Source: Sinorhizobium medicae
GTDB lineage: Bacteria; Pseudomonadota; Alphaproteobacteria; Rhizobiales; Rhizobiaceae
Reading direction: 5' to 3'
DNA length: 64,000 nucleotides
Assembly: GCF_007827695.1 (NCBI RefSeq)
Contig: NZ_VITA01000010.1
Coordinates: 1-64,000, forward strand
This document shows positions 1 through 11,059 of this stretch, piece by piece. Below the pieces are notes generated by a model, which was not told the DNA's origin, made no database searches, and saw only the letters and a list, made by a program, of their open reading frames with translations. The translations under genes were made by a program, and so were the position numbers. The first letter of the stretch is position 1; every line of letters begins with the position of its first letter.

Positions 1-75
1 GCGCTTGCCCGCAAATTGCTCGCCATCGCAAACGCCATCATCAGGGACAAAACAACCTTCCGACGAACCACCTGA
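1..75 (+). CDS. C-terminal end of an IS110-family transposase (partial)
   Basis: The frame open at the window edge encodes 24 residues and stops at 73-75. It contains RKLLAIANAIIRD, which resembles the conserved C-terminal tail of IS110/IS116/IS902 transposases. Only this tail is visible, so it cannot be told whether the element is intact to the left or only a remnant. IS110 elements usually lack clear terminal inverted repeats, so no element end is marked. The call rests on a short motif. Confidence 0.5.
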   Translation, partial: ALARKLLAIANAIIRDKTTFRRTT

Positions 76-194
76 CAAACACAGTTGCCAGCCAGGCCAA
101 GTCCTTGGGCACACTCTCCCCGCACCGCAGATGCGGCGCTGCTGGATTTCCGTGACGAGCACAGAAATGAGGGACGGAGGAGAACCTGCAGTCC

Positions 195-210
195 CTTGAG
201 ACGTCTCAAG
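195..210. repeat. 16-bp perfect palindrome
   Basis: CTTGAGACGTCTCAAG reads the same on both strands. It lies between the transposase tail and the 3' end of the cbb operon. With no loop it is a better candidate for a protein-binding site or an element boundary than for a terminator. I see no gene between 76 and 295. Confidence 0.4.
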
Positions 211-295
211 AGCCGTGCAGTGGGTGAAAGATGGCGCGCGCCCCGCATGTCTGCAAGCGAACGTCGTCTTACGGCGCAACGGCGAACGAATCAGG

Positions 296-862
296 TCAAA
301 CCTGAAACGCCGAAACCTTCCACTTGATGGTACAGCCTATGGAGGGCTGCTGCTCCGCCGGTCCCTTGCCGAACATCGCCACCATGACCATGGCTTCGTA
401 CAGGTCGCGTCTCAGATCGGCAGGGCCGATTTCCTTGCGCGAAGCGTCCAGCCGACCGCGATATTGCAATCTCATATCCTTGTTGAAACCGAAGAAGTCG
501 GGTGTGCAGACGGCGCCGTAGGCTTTGGCGACGGATTGGTCTTCGTCGTGGAGATAGGGAAAGGGGAGGGCGTTCTGCGAAGCGAAACGCTTCATGTTCT
601 CGAACGAGTCCTGCGGATAGTTGCCGGAGTCGTTGGAGTTGATCGCCACAAAGCCGACGCCATGAGCCCTAAGGTCGCTCGCGTCCCGGACGATCCGGGC
701 AATGACTGCTTTGACGTAGGGGCAGTGATTGCAGATGAAGGCAAGCACGAGCCCCTTCGGGCCGGCCTGATCGAATATGGAGTGCGAGGAGCCATCGACG
801 CCCGGAAGCCTGGCATCGATCGCCGGCCGGCCGAATTCGCAAAGGGGTGGTGTAGCGGCCAT
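296..862 (-). CDS. Thioredoxin-fold (AhpC/TSA-like) protein, last gene of the cbb operon
   Basis: A 188-residue protein of the redoxin/thioredoxin-fold type. It carries CNHCPYV near residue 44, a CxxC-type redox motif. No signal peptide is seen, so it should be cytoplasmic. The gene starts 3 bases after the stop of cbbE and is read in the same direction, so it is very probably co-transcribed with the Calvin cycle genes. Inferred role: thiol redox control or peroxide protection linked to carbon fixation. Homologues are common in Proteobacteria, but the substrate is not known to me. Confidence 0.8.
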   Translation of the reverse strand: MAATPPLCEFGRPAIDARLPGVDGSSHSIFDQAGPKGLVLAFICNHCPYVKAVIARIVRDASDLRAHGVGFVAINSNDSGNYPQDSFENMKRFASQNALPFPYLHDEDQSVAKAYGAVCTPDFFGFNKDMRLQYRGRLDASRKEIGPADLRRDLYEAMVMVAMFGKGPAEQQPSIGCTIKWKVSAFQV

Positions 863-865
863 GGC

Positions 866-1552
866 TTAGGCTGCTTTCCTGATGGCGCCGTCCGAGGCGG
901 CGCGAATGGCTGTGATGTTCCTGGCGTAGTGCTCCTCGCTGCCTCCCTTGAAAACCGCCGAGCCGGCAACGAGCACATCCGCACCGGCCGCGGCAACCAG
1001 CGGCGCGGTTTCCGGCGTCACGCCTCCGTCGATCTCGATGTGGATCGGACGATTGCCGATCAGCGACTTCACGCGCCGCACCTTCTCGATTACGGCCGGA
1101 ATGAAATCCTGACCCCCGAAACCCGGATTGACCGTCATCAGGAGGACGAGGTCCAGCCGGTCCAGCACGTATTCGATCACGCTTTCGGGCGTCGAAGGGT
1201 TGAGGGATACGCCCGCCTTGCAGCCGACATCGCGGATGGCCTGCAGCGTTCGATCGAGATGCGTGGTCGCTTCCGCGTGCACGGTGATGATATCGCATCC
1301 GGCGCAGGCGAAAGCACCGAGATAGGGTGTGGGCGGTGCGATCATCAGATGGCAGTCGAACACCTTGTCCGTGCGGTCCCGCAGTGCCTTGATGACCGGC
1401 GGGCCGAAGGTGATGTTGGGCACGAAATGCCCGTCCATGACGTCGAGATGAATCCAGTCCGCACCGGCCCGGCACACCGCTTCGACCTCTTCGCCGAGCC
1501 GCGAGAAGTCGGCCGACAGAACCGAAGGGGCTATGATGGTCGTCTCATTCAT
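866..1552 (-). CDS. cbbE: Ribulose-phosphate 3-epimerase
   Basis: A 228-residue TIM-barrel epimerase interconverting ribulose 5-phosphate and xylulose 5-phosphate in the regenerative half of the Calvin cycle. Family signatures are clear: [10 protein letters not shown] at the N terminus, the metal and catalytic region [22 protein letters not shown], and EIDGGVTPE near the C terminus with the catalytic Asp. Length is normal for Rpe. Its start overlaps the stop of cbbX by four bases (ATGA), which implies translational coupling. Confidence 0.95.
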   Translation of the reverse strand: MNETTIIAPSVLSADFSRLGEEVEAVCRAGADWIHLDVMDGHFVPNITFGPPVIKALRDRTDKVFDCHLMIAPPTPYLGAFACAGCDIITVHAEATTHLDRTLQAIRDVGCKAGVSLNPSTPESVIEYVLDRLDLVLLMTVNPGFGGQDFIPAVIEKVRRVKSLIGNRPIHIEIDGGVTPETAPLVAAAGADVLVAGSAVFKGGSEEHYARNITAIRAASDGAIRKAA

Positions 1553-2484
1553 GGCGTTGTCTCCTTATGGCTGGGCTCCCCGGCGGCGAACACGCGGCTT
1601 GCCGAAATGTCCCGAGCGGTGATGGTCGAAAGTTGCTCGGCGTCGACGGGTCCGGCGCTTTCCTCGAAGAGGCGGTTTGCCTGTCGCAGCCGGGCGCGGT
1701 CGAGCGCGTTGCGGATGGAGCGCGCATTGGCGAAATGCGGCTGGCACCGGCGGCGTTCGATGTAATCGCCCATCACCGCCGACGCCTTGGCATCGAAACG
1801 ATATCCCTGACGGCTGAGCATGCTTTCGGCGATGGAAAGCAGTTCGCCGTTATCATAGTCGGGGAAATCGATGTGGTGCGCGATGCGCGAGCGGAAACCC
1901 GGATTGCTCTCGAAGAACCGATCCATGCGATCGGCGTAGCCGGCAAGAATGACGACCAGGTCGTCGCGATTGTTCTCCATGACCTGCAGAAGGATCTCGA
2001 TCGCTTCCTGCCCGTAGTCGCGTTCATTGTCCGGGCGGTAGAGGTAATAGGCCTCGTCGATGAACAGCACGCCCCCCATCGCCTTCTTGAGGATCTCCTT
2101 GGTCTTGGGTGCGGTGTGGCCGATATACTGGCCGACCAGATCATCCCGGGTCACCGAAACCAGATGGCCCTTGCGGATGTAGCCGAGCCTGTGCAGCAGG
2201 TTGGCCATGCGCAGCGCCACGGTGGTCTTGCCGGTTCCGGGATTGCCCGTGAAGCTCATATGCAGCGATGGCGGCTCATGGCTGAGGCCCATTGCCCGGC
2301 GAGCCCGCTCGACCAGAAGCAGGGCAGCCGTCTCGCGGATGCGCTGCTTGACGGGTTTCAATCCTACGAGTTCCCGGTCCAGTTCGTCGAGGATCTCGGC
2401 GACGCCGGAGGCTTGGTATTCCTCAGCGAGGTCGACCGAAGTCGGCAGGCTTTCGGTAGTTGTTGGAGCATCCGGCATCAGCAT
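1549..2484 (-). CDS. cbbX: CbbX, AAA+ activase of red-type RuBisCO
   Basis: A 311-residue AAA+ ATPase that removes inhibitory sugar phosphates from red-type RuBisCO by pulling on the CbbL C-terminal tail. Walker [10 protein letters not shown] lies at about residues 80-88 and Walker [11 protein letters not shown] at about 139-148. A sensor-like Asn/Arg region follows. The protein is cytoplasmic. The gene sits directly after cbbLS, the usual position for form IC operons, and overlaps cbbE. An alternative start is Met3. Confidence 0.95.
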   Translation of the reverse strand: MLMPDAPTTTESLPTSVDLAEEYQASGVAEILDELDRELVGLKPVKQRIRETAALLLVERARRAMGLSHEPPSLHMSFTGNPGTGKTTVALRMANLLHRLGYIRKGHLVSVTRDDLVGQYIGHTAPKTKEILKKAMGGVLFIDEAYYLYRPDNERDYGQEAIEILLQVMENNRDDLVVILAGYADRMDRFFESNPGFRSRIAHHIDFPDYDNGELLSIAESMLSRQGYRFDAKASAVMGDYIERRRCQPHFANARSIRNALDRARLRQANRLFEESAGPVDAEQLSTITARDISASRVFAAGEPSHKETTP

Positions 2485-2494
2485 GTCGTGCCTC

Positions 2495-2884
2495 CTATCG
2501 CTGTGTTTCCCACGTATAGTGCTGGCTGCGGCCGTCGCTCTCCGTTCGGGTCATCCTGAGGCTCGGTTCGTTCTCGGGACGGTTGACGATGAAGGACATC
2601 GTCACCGTCTCAAGGCCGCGGCTGGAATCGAAGGCGTTCAGTCGGATATAGTCCTGGGGATGAGCCTTGCGGCAATCCTCCACCTCCATCATCACGCCTT
2701 TTGCGTCCCTCAGGTCGAACATCGGATTGCCCCACATTTCCCAATAGGTGTTACGGGGATGCGGGTCGTCGGTGTATTCGACGCCGATAGCCCAGCCCCT
2801 TCCGAGGCAATATTCCACCTGAGCCGTTATCTGCTCGTCCGTCAGGTCCGGCAGGAACGAGAAGCATCCCTGGGTGATACGCAT
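2495..2884 (-). CDS. cbbS: RuBisCO small subunit
   Basis: A 129-residue small subunit of form I RuBisCO, starting [14 protein letters not shown]. The conserved block [12 protein letters not shown], which faces the large subunit, is present, as is the longer C-terminal segment typical of red-type small subunits. The start at 2884 is preceded by an AGGAGAG sequence. A longer in-frame start within cbbL would add 43 residues unlike any CbbS and is rejected. The gap from cbbL is 23 bases and to cbbX 10 bases. Confidence 0.95.
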   Translation of the reverse strand: MRITQGCFSFLPDLTDEQITAQVEYCLGRGWAIGVEYTDDPHPRNTYWEMWGNPMFDLRDAKGVMMEVEDCRKAHPQDYIRLNAFDSSRGLETVTMSFIVNRPENEPSLRMTRTESDGRSQHYTWETQR

Positions 2885-2907
2885 GTCGTCTCTCCTCTTC
2901 TTTACCG

Positions 2908-4398
<1,491 letters not shown>

Positions 4399-5478
4399 TC
4401 AGGCGGCTTCAGCCCGCTTCGCCTGGGGTTTCAGGGAGCCGCTTGCATAGCGGCGAGCCATCTCCGCCATAGGCACGACCTTGATGCGGGACGCGTTTCC
4501 GGCCGTGCCGAAGGCCTCGAACCGGGCCTTGCAGACCGCCGACATTGCGTCCATGGCGGGTTTCAAAAACTTGCGCGGGTCGAATTCGGTGCGGCTCGTG
4601 TCGGCGACGCGGCGAAAGGCGGCGGCCGCCGCCAGGCGCAGATCCGTGTCGATATTGACCTTTCGCACGCCGAAGCGAATGCCCCGTACGATCTCTTCGA
4701 CCGGCACGCCGTATGTCTCCCGCATTTCACCGCCATGAGCATTGAAGACGTCCTGCCATTCCTGCGGCACGGAGGAGGAGCCGTGCATGACGATATGCGT
4801 ATCCGGCAGGCGCTCATGAATCTTTTCGATCACGTCCATGGCGAGAACTTCGCCGGTCGGCTTGCGGGTGAACTTATAGGCGCCGTGCGAGGTGCCGATT
4901 GCGACCGCCAGCGCATCGACCCCGGTTTCGGCGACGAAGCGAGCGGCTTCGTCCGGATCGGTCAGGAGTTGCGAACGGTCGAGCGCGCCTTCGAAGCCGT
5001 GACCGTCCTCCGCCTCGCCATGGCCGGTCTCAAGCGATCCGAGGCAGCCGAGTTCGCCTTCGACCGAGGCGCCGACCATGTGCGCGAGGCGGCTCACTTC
5101 CGTCGTGATCATGGCGTTATAGGCGTAGTCTGCAGGCGTCTTCGCATCCTCCTTCAGCGAACCGTCCATCATCACGGAGGTGAAGCCGTGCTGGATCGCG
5201 GTGAGGCAGGTCGCGACATTGTTGCCGTGATCCTGATGGATGCAGAGCGGGATGTCCGGATACATCACTTCGAGCGCTTCCATCATCTTGGCAAGCATGA
5301 TGTCGTTGGCGTAGGAACGGGCGCCGCGCGAGACCTGAAGGATCACAGGCGCATCGCAGGCGCGTGCCGCCTCCATGATCGCCAGCCCCTGTTCCATGTT
5401 GTTGATGTTGAATGCCGGCACGCCATAGCTGCGTTCGGCGGCGTGATCGAGCAATTGGCGGAGCGTGATGCGGGCCAT
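4399..5478 (-). CDS. cbbA: Fructose-1,6-bisphosphate aldolase, class II
   Basis: A 359-residue zinc-dependent class II aldolase joining glyceraldehyde 3-phosphate and dihydroxyacetone phosphate, and probably also forming sedoheptulose bisphosphate. Motifs: [10 protein letters not shown], the zinc region CIHQDHGNN and VMHGSSSVP. The start chosen is the Met of [10 protein letters not shown] at 5478. A Met at 5484 (MTMARI) overlaps the cbbT stop as ATGA and is an alternative. An upstream extension of about 190 residues is the wrong frame of cbbT and is rejected. Confidence 0.94.
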   Translation of the reverse strand: MARITLRQLLDHAAERSYGVPAFNINNMEQGLAIMEAARACDAPVILQVSRGARSYANDIMLAKMMEALEVMYPDIPLCIHQDHGNNVATCLTAIQHGFTSVMMDGSLKEDAKTPADYAYNAMITTEVSRLAHMVGASVEGELGCLGSLETGHGEAEDGHGFEGALDRSQLLTDPDEAARFVAETGVDALAVAIGTSHGAYKFTRKPTGEVLAMDVIEKIHERLPDTHIVMHGSSSVPQEWQDVFNAHGGEMRETYGVPVEEIVRGIRFGVRKVNIDTDLRLAAAAAFRRVADTSRTEFDPRKFLKPAMDAMSAVCKARFEAFGTAGNASRIKVVPMAEMARRYASGSLKPQAKRAEAA

Positions 5479-5480
5479 TG

Positions 5481-7568
5481 TCATGCCTCCTGCGATGATC
5501 TGACGGTGTGTGCGGATGGGTGCGGACCGATCCGGGCACCTATGGGCAGAGTTTCCGAGTATGCGCGGCGGAGAAGCTCCAGGGCTTCTGCGACGACATG
5601 GTCGGCGGTAATGCCGAAATGCCGGTAGAGGTCGCCTGCCGGTGCCGAGGCACCAAAGCCGGTCATGCCGACGAAGGCACCGTCCGGCCCCATCCATCGG
5701 TCCCAGCCGAGCCGGCCCGCCGCCTCGATGGCGATGCGGGGCGCGTCGCCGAGGACCTTCCTCCGATAGGCAAGGTCCTGAACCTCGAACTTCTCCCAGC
5801 AGGGCATGGAGACCACTGCCGCCGCGATGCCTTCCTCGGCCTGCAGGCGCTCGGCGGCAGCGACGGCGATCTCGACTTCGGATCCCGTGGCAAGGATCGT
5901 GATGTCCCGGTTGCCGCGCGCTTCCCTCAGAACATACGCCCCGAGCGCCGACTGGTTCTCGTTGCCTTCCGTCCGGCGCAGCATCGGCAGGGCCTGACGC
6001 GAAAGGGCGAGGACGCTCGGCGTATTCTTCTCGCCAAGCGCGATCTCCCAGCATTCTGCCGTCTCGATGATGTCGGCCGGCCGGAAAACGTTGAGGTTGG
6101 GCGTGGCGCGCAGCATGGCCAGATGCTCGACCGGCTGGTGGGTCGGTCCGTCCTCGCCGAGCCCGATGGAATCATGCGTCAGCACGTAAATGACGGGCAG
6201 GCCCATCAGGGCCGAGAGGCGCATCGCACCGCGGGCATAGTCGGAGAAGACCAGGAAAGTGCCGCCATAGGGGATGAAGCCGCCATGAAGCGCGATGCCG
6301 TTCATAGCGGCCGCCATGCCGTGCTCGCGGATGCCGTAATGCAGATAACGGCCCTTGAAATTGCCCGGCGAGATGGGCTGGGTCTGCGAGGTCATCGTCA
6401 GGTTGGAGCCGGTCAGGTCGGCCGAGCCGCCGATCGTCAAAGCGGTCGCGCCGTTTATGACCTCCAGCGCCATCTGCGAGGCCTGACGCGTCGCAACTTT
6501 CGTAGCCCTTGTGCGATGCGCGCTCCGGAATTTTGCAAGCAGATCGCCGAGTTCGCCGTCAAACTGCCGCCTTATGGTCTGCTCGTAGCGCTTTTTCGAG
6601 CGCGAGGCGTCGAGGCGGATATCCCAGGCCTCGCGAGCCGTGCGACCTCGAGCCGCCACCTTTGCCCAGGCAGCCCTTATCTCAGGCGGAACGAAGAAGG
6701 GCGGATGCGGCCAGCCAAGTTTTTCGCGTGTGGCTGCGATTTCCTTGTCGCCGAGCGCCGCGCCGTGGGTTTTGTGCGAGCCTTCCATGCTGGCTGCACC
6801 CTTGCCGATCCGGGTGCGGCAGGCGATCAGCGACGGCTTGCGGGTCCGGCGTGCTCTTTCCAGGGCTTTCGCAACCGCTTCCGGGTCGTGGCCATCGACG
6901 GCTTGGGCGTCCCAGCTGGCGGCGCGGAAACGCGCGAGCTGGTTCATCGAGGTAGAGAGATCCGTCGATCCGTCGATCGATATTCGGTTGTCGTCCCACA
7001 GCACGACCAGCTTGCGCAGCTTTAAATGTCCGGCAAGGTCGATAGCCTCGTGGCTGATGCCTTCCTGAAGGCAGCCGTCGCCGGCTACGACATAGGTGAA
7101 GTGGTTGCACAGAGCACTGCCGAACCGGGAGGCCATCATCTGTTCGGCCATCGCCATCCCGACAGCGGTCGAGATCCCCTGGCCCAGCGGGCCGGTGGTG
7201 GTCTCGATGCCGAGGGCATGGCCGTATTCGGGATGGCCGGCCGTTTTCGAGCCGAGTTGCCGGAAGGACGAAAGCTCGGCCATCGGCATGTCCGCAAAGC
7301 CGATGAGGTGATGGAGGGAATAGAGCAGCATCGAGCCATGGCCGGCCGAAAGCACGAAACGGTCGCGGTCGGGCCAGTCGGGGAGCGACGGATCGATTCT
7401 GATGAAGCGGTTGAAGAGCACGGTAACCGCGTCCGCCATGCCCATCGGCATGCCCGGATGACCGGAATTGGCCTTCTCGACGGCATCCATGGAAAGAAAC
7501 CGGATGGCGTCGGCCATGTTGCGCTCCGAGGCGGCGGCGCGGGGTTCGATCTGCTGCGAAACATTCAT
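5481..7568 (-). CDS. cbbT: Transketolase
   Basis: A 695-residue thiamine-diphosphate enzyme moving two-carbon units between sugar phosphates in the Calvin and pentose phosphate cycles. The cofactor motif begins [13 protein letters not shown] and closes with the Asn in [12 protein letters not shown] and the pyrimidine-domain block [12 protein letters not shown] also mark the family. Length is normal. It is 10 bases after cbbP and its end abuts or overlaps cbbA. Confidence 0.96.
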   Translation of the reverse strand: MNVSQQIEPRAAASERNMADAIRFLSMDAVEKANSGHPGMPMGMADAVTVLFNRFIRIDPSLPDWPDRDRFVLSAGHGSMLLYSLHHLIGFADMPMAELSSFRQLGSKTAGHPEYGHALGIETTTGPLGQGISTAVGMAMAEQMMASRFGSALCNHFTYVVAGDGCLQEGISHEAIDLAGHLKLRKLVVLWDDNRISIDGSTDLSTSMNQLARFRAASWDAQAVDGHDPEAVAKALERARRTRKPSLIACRTRIGKGAASMEGSHKTHGAALGDKEIAATREKLGWPHPPFFVPPEIRAAWAKVAARGRTAREAWDIRLDASRSKKRYEQTIRRQFDGELGDLLAKFRSAHRTRATKVATRQASQMALEVINGATALTIGGSADLTGSNLTMTSQTQPISPGNFKGRYLHYGIREHGMAAAMNGIALHGGFIPYGGTFLVFSDYARGAMRLSALMGLPVIYVLTHDSIGLGEDGPTHQPVEHLAMLRATPNLNVFRPADIIETAECWEIALGEKNTPSVLALSRQALPMLRRTEGNENQSALGAYVLREARGNRDITILATGSEVEIAVAAAERLQAEEGIAAAVVSMPCWEKFEVQDLAYRRKVLGDAPRIAIEAAGRLGWDRWMGPDGAFVGMTGFGASAPAGDLYRHFGITADHVVAEALELLRRAYSETLPIGARIGPHPSAHTVRSSQEA

Positions 7569-7578
7569 GATGTCCTCC

Positions 7579-8448
7579 TCACGACATGCGGTGCTTGCGC
7601 TCGAGCAGCTTGTGAATGAGCGGGGTGAAGATCAGCTGCATGGCTAGATCGAGCTTGTCGCCCGGCACCACGATGGAATTGGCGCGCGACATGTAGCTGT
7701 TGTGCAGCATCGACAGCAGGTAGGGGAAATCGATGCTTTGCGGCTTGGCAAAACGGATGACCAGGATGGATTCGGCCGGCGTCGGGATCCAGCGGGCGAT
7801 GAAGGGATTGGATGTGTCGACGATCGGTACGCGTTGGAAGTTGATGTCCGTCAGGGAGAACTGCGGGCAGATGTAGTGCACATAGTCGGGCATGCGCCGC
7901 AGGATGGTGTCGGTCACGGCCTCGGTGGAATAACCGCGGGTAGCCTTGTCTCTATGGATCTTCTGGATCCATTCGAGATTGATCACGGGGACCACTCCGA
8001 TCTTCAGATCGCAATGCTGGGCGAGGTTGATGGTGTCGGTGACGGCGCAGCCATGCAGGCCTTCATAGAAGAGGAGATCGCTGTCTCTGAACTCTTCCCA
8101 ATCCGTGAACGTGCCGGGGTCCGAACCGAATTTCACTGCCTCGGCATCGTCGTGCACATAGTGACGGGTGCGCCCGACGCCACGCCTGCCGTACTCGGCA
8201 AAGACGCTTTCGAGGATCTCCAGTTCGTTCGCCTCGGCGGAGAAATGCGTGAAGTCGACGCCTCGGGCTTTTTCCTCCGCGATCTTGCTGCGCATGGTTT
8301 CTCGGTCGTAGCGGTGGAAGGCATCGCCCTCGATAAAGGATGCCGAGATGTTTTCGCGCTTGAATATCTTCTCGAACGTGTCCTTGACGGTCGTGGTGCC
8401 GGCGCCGGACGAACCTGTGATGGAGATGATTGGGTATTTGGCCGACAT
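7579..8448 (-). CDS. cbbP: Phosphoribulokinase
   Basis: A 289-residue kinase that phosphorylates ribulose 5-phosphate to ribulose 1,5-bisphosphate, the step that defines the Calvin cycle. The P-loop GSSGAGTTT is at residues 12-20. The proteobacterial PRK signatures [10 protein letters not shown] and FYEGLHG follow. The size of about 290 residues is typical of the bacterial octameric class. The gene lies between cbbF and cbbT with 10-base gaps. Confidence 0.97.
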   Translation of the reverse strand: MSAKYPIISITGSSGAGTTTVKDTFEKIFKRENISASFIEGDAFHRYDRETMRSKIAEEKARGVDFTHFSAEANELEILESVFAEYGRRGVGRTRHYVHDDAEAVKFGSDPGTFTDWEEFRDSDLLFYEGLHGCAVTDTINLAQHCDLKIGVVPVINLEWIQKIHRDKATRGYSTEAVTDTILRRMPDYVHYICPQFSLTDINFQRVPIVDTSNPFIARWIPTPAESILVIRFAKPQSIDFPYLLSMLHNSYMSRANSIVVPGDKLDLAMQLIFTPLIHKLLERKHRMS

Positions 8449-8458
8449 ATTGCCCTCC

Positions 8459-9508
8459 TCAGGCCCGGAACAAACCGCGCTTGCCGAAGAGCGGAGCGCG
8501 TTCGCCGATCATGTTCGGATCGACGTGATAACGGGTGATGCGCGCCACCTCGCGGCGTGAACCGAAAACCAGCGGCACGCGCTGGTGCAGGCTTTCTGGA
8601 ACGAGATCGAGTATGCGGTCGACGGATGTCGTGGCCGAGCCGCCCGCATTCTCTACGATGAAGGCGATCGGGTTGGCCTCGTAGACCAGCCGTATCCGGC
8701 CATGGCTGTAGCCCTTGCGGCTGTCGGCGGGGTAGAGGAAGATCCCGCCGCGGACGAGGATCCGATAGGCTTCGGCGACGAGCGAGGCAATCCAGCGCAT
8801 GTTGAAGTCCCGCTCCCGCGGCCCCTCGGAGCCGGCCAGGCAGTCGTCGACATAGAGCCGGATCGCTTCTTCCCAATGGCGGTAGTTGGACATGTTAATG
8901 GCGAATTCGTTCGCGCGATCCGGAATGCCGACCGATTTGTACGCATCGACAAAACATCCGAGCCGACTGGAGAAGATGAAAATCTCCGTGCCTCTACCGA
9001 GCGAAAGCACAAGAGCGGTTTGCGGCCCGTAAACGAAGAAGCCCGCCGCCAGTTGCCGGTTTCCGGGTTGCAGGAAGGACTGGGAGGGGTCAACGTCCGG
9101 CCCCTTGGCGGCGGGAAGCACGGAAAATATCGTTCCGATGGAGATGTTGTTGTCGATGTTCGATGAGCCGTCGAGCGGATCGATGGCAACAGCGAGGCGT
9201 GCAGCCGGATCGAGCAGAACTGGATTTTCGAGTTCTTCCGAGGCGTAGCATGCGACCGGGGCGCCTTGCAGACACGAGAGGAACTGGTCGTCGCACAGGA
9301 TGTCCAGGTCCTTCTGAACATCGCCATCCGTGTTGCTGCCGCTATGCATTCCATTGAAGACGGTGCCGAGCGCTCCCTGATTAACGAGTTTGCGAATGTC
9401 GAGGGCAGCCTTTGCCAGTCTCTGGATCACGGCGGCGACGTCCCGTGAGAGCTCGTCGCCATGGGTCGTGCATGAAGCAAGGTATGCCTCTAAAGTTGCG
9501 CCTGACAT
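8459..9508 (-). CDS. cbbF: Fructose-1,6-bisphosphatase, class I
   Basis: A 349-residue metal-dependent phosphatase, first gene of the cbb operon. The metal-binding signature DPLDGSSNIDNN is present. The product regenerates fructose 6-phosphate and, in bacteria, often also acts on sedoheptulose bisphosphate. The start at 9508 has a GGAGGA ribosome-binding site six to seven bases upstream. It is read divergently from cbbR over a 101-base AT-rich gap. Confidence 0.96.
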   Translation of the reverse strand: MSGATLEAYLASCTTHGDELSRDVAAVIQRLAKAALDIRKLVNQGALGTVFNGMHSGSNTDGDVQKDLDILCDDQFLSCLQGAPVACYASEELENPVLLDPAARLAVAIDPLDGSSNIDNNISIGTIFSVLPAAKGPDVDPSQSFLQPGNRQLAAGFFVYGPQTALVLSLGRGTEIFIFSSRLGCFVDAYKSVGIPDRANEFAINMSNYRHWEEAIRLYVDDCLAGSEGPRERDFNMRWIASLVAEAYRILVRGGIFLYPADSRKGYSHGRIRLVYEANPIAFIVENAGGSATTSVDRILDLVPESLHQRVPLVFGSRREVARITRYHVDPNMIGERAPLFGKRGLFRA

Positions 9509-9564
9509 GATGTCTCCTCCACGATGTCCGGGAAAGGATGGCGCAAAAGGCGAGTTTGTAAAAT

Positions 9565-9611
9565 TTATTCATTTGACTTCATAAGTAATTTTTATTTACT
9601 TGTGACTTCAT
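9565..9611. promoter_or_regulatory. Probable CbbR operator region between cbbF and cbbR
   Basis: This AT-rich gap has TCATTTGACTTCA at 9569-9581, a T-N11-A site of the LysR type. AAGTAA at 9583-9588 and TTACTT at 9596-9601 form an inverted repeat. TGACTTCAT occurs at 9574-9582 and again at 9603-9611, the second copy running into the cbbR start codon. LysR regulators bind such sites in the shared divergent promoter. The binding itself is inferred. Confidence 0.55.
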
Positions 9612-10551
9612 GCGCAACGTGTCCCTCCGCCAGCTCCGTACCGTTGAAGCCGTCTGCCGGTTGGGAAAGATCAACCTTGCCGCCGAAGCACTTGGATTGA
9701 CCGGACCGGCGCTCACCCTGCAGATTCAGCATCTCGAACGGGACACCGGCGTTGCACTCTTCGACCGGACGCGCGGCGGCATGGTGCCGACGGCCTATGG
9801 CCTTGCCTTTCTTGAGGCGGCACGCGCGGTTGAGGACAGCCTGGCCGCCCTTGAGGATTCGATCGGTGCCATCAGTGGGCTCAGAACCGGACGTTTGCGC
9901 CTCGGGGTCGTGTCGACCGGCAAGTATTTCGCGCCGCAACTGATCGCCGCTTTCCGCGACCAGGTTCCAGCCGTCGAGATAAATCTATTCATCGGCAACC
10001 GCGCCGAGATCATAGCCAAGCTGCGGGACCACGAGATCGACATCGCGCTGATGGGGCGGCCGCCGCGTGATTTCGAGGTGCGCGCGCAGGTATTCGGCGA
10101 TCATCCTCTGGTCTTCATAGCACCCGCCGGACACCCGCTCGCAGGCGTGCTGGAGATTTCGCGGGAGCGGATCGCGCGGGAGCAGTTCCTGGTGCGTGAA
10201 AAAGGATCGGGGACACGTATTTCGCTCGAGATCTTTCTGAGCGATACCCCGCACGAACTGGAGGAACTCGGAACCGAGATCGCTTCGAACGAGACGATCA
10301 AGCAAGCGGTCATTGCCGGTCTTGGGATTGCCTTCATCTCGGCCCACACGATCGAGCAGGAGGTGAAGCTCGGACGGCTGGTAATACTCGACGTCATCGA
10401 CACGCCTATACGCCGGCAATGGTTCACGGTTTCACGCCTGGACCGTGCGGCCACACCGGCAATGCAGGCTTTCGAACAATTCGTGCTGTCGTCGGGCGCT
10501 CGCTATCTGCCCGTTGTCAGCAAGCCATACCCGGCCAACGCGTTCGGCTAG
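9610..10551 (+). CDS. cbbR: LysR-type regulator of the cbb operon
   Basis: A 313-residue LysR activator with an N-terminal winged helix (about 1-60, LRQLRTVEAVCRLGKINLAA) and a periplasmic-binding-like effector domain (about 90-300). In autotrophic bacteria CbbR senses metabolites such as ribulose bisphosphate or phosphoenolpyruvate and activates the divergent cbb genes. The start at 9610 has no visible Shine-Dalgarno sequence, and the nearest upstream bases belong to a TGACTTCAT repeat, so translation may be weak or leaderless. It is followed by the pqq locus. Confidence 0.92.
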   Translation: MRNVSLRQLRTVEAVCRLGKINLAAEALGLTGPALTLQIQHLERDTGVALFDRTRGGMVPTAYGLAFLEAARAVEDSLAALEDSIGAISGLRTGRLRLGVVSTGKYFAPQLIAAFRDQVPAVEINLFIGNRAEIIAKLRDHEIDIALMGRPPRDFEVRAQVFGDHPLVFIAPAGHPLAGVLEISRERIAREQFLVREKGSGTRISLEIFLSDTPHELEELGTEIASNETIKQAVIAGLGIAFISAHTIEQEVKLGRLVILDVIDTPIRRQWFTVSRLDRAATPAMQAFEQFVLSSGARYLPVVSKPYPANAFG

Positions 10552-10552
10552 C

Positions 10553-10576
10553 GCCTTCCATTTGGACGGGGAAGGC
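10553..10576 (+). terminator. Possible terminator hairpin after cbbR
   Basis: GCCTTCC at 10553-10559 pairs with GGAAGGC at 10570-10576 just after the cbbR stop. There is no T-run, so this is a weak candidate. Confidence 0.35.
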
Positions 10577-10922
10577 TCCCGATCACGATGATGTCAGCGC
10601 GTATCCGCTCGAGCGTGTGAACCCGATCGGTATTCAGGAGTTGGACGGGGTGCGGCCGGGAGGACCGCGACCAACACCTAGGTCGTAATTGTGGGGTGCT
10701 GCCCGGCTTGCTACCATGGACCCCAAGAGGAGATTGCACGATGCCTGAAAGCCCGGCTACGGCGCCGCCGGGCTCTGCCGGAACAGCGAAATGCCGGTCC
10801 GGACGTGTCACCCAAGCATGGGCCGACAAAAGCCCTGTTTGGTTCATGCCCGCCCCCGACGGTAAGGGCGCCTGCTGGAACGGGAGCGAGCACAACGACC
10901 CCCAAGGGCGAATGGAGGAATT
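10577..10922 (+). promoter_or_regulatory. pqq leader and promoter region with a hairpin
   Basis: The 371 bases between cbbR and pqqA hold no convincing gene. AGCCCGGC at 10750-10757 pairs perfectly with GCCGGGCT at 10767-10774 around a 9-base loop, which could be a terminator or leader structure. The pqq promoter should lie in this region, but no clear -35/-10 pair was recognised. The pqqA ribosome-binding site GGAGG is at 10914-10918. Confidence 0.4.
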
Positions 10923-11018
10923 ATGGCCTGGCATAAACCAAAATTTATCGAAGTCAGCTGCGCTATGGAAATTACCCGCTACGCTCCTGCGGACGGGGAT
11001 GAACCGATCCTCTTCTAA
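10923..11018 (+). CDS. pqqA: PQQ precursor peptide
   Basis: A 31-residue peptide starting MAWHKPKFIEVSCAMEITRY. The Glu16 and Tyr20 that become the PQQ skeleton have the conserved E-x3-Y spacing. GGAGG lies five bases before the ATG. PqqE joins the Glu and Tyr side chains while PqqD holds the peptide. The C-terminal tail ADGDEPILF is longer than in the shortest PqqA peptides. It lies 41 bases before pqqB. Confidence 0.93.
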   Translation: MAWHKPKFIEVSCAMEITRYAPADGDEPILF

Positions 11019-11059
11019 CGGCCAGCGCGACGAGGATCGGTAAAGCATCAGGTATTCCG

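Noticed and set aside
215-1765. 516-codon frame antisense to the redoxin, cbbE and cbbX genes
   Set aside because: No domain or start signal. The real genes on the other strand explain it.
5484-6054. 190-residue N-terminal extension of the aldolase
   Set aside because: It is out-of-frame cbbT sequence rich in Arg and Gly. [10 protein letters not shown] is the family start.
10696-11043. 115-codon frame across the pqqA region
   Set aside because: It overlaps the better supported pqqA in another frame and resembles no family.
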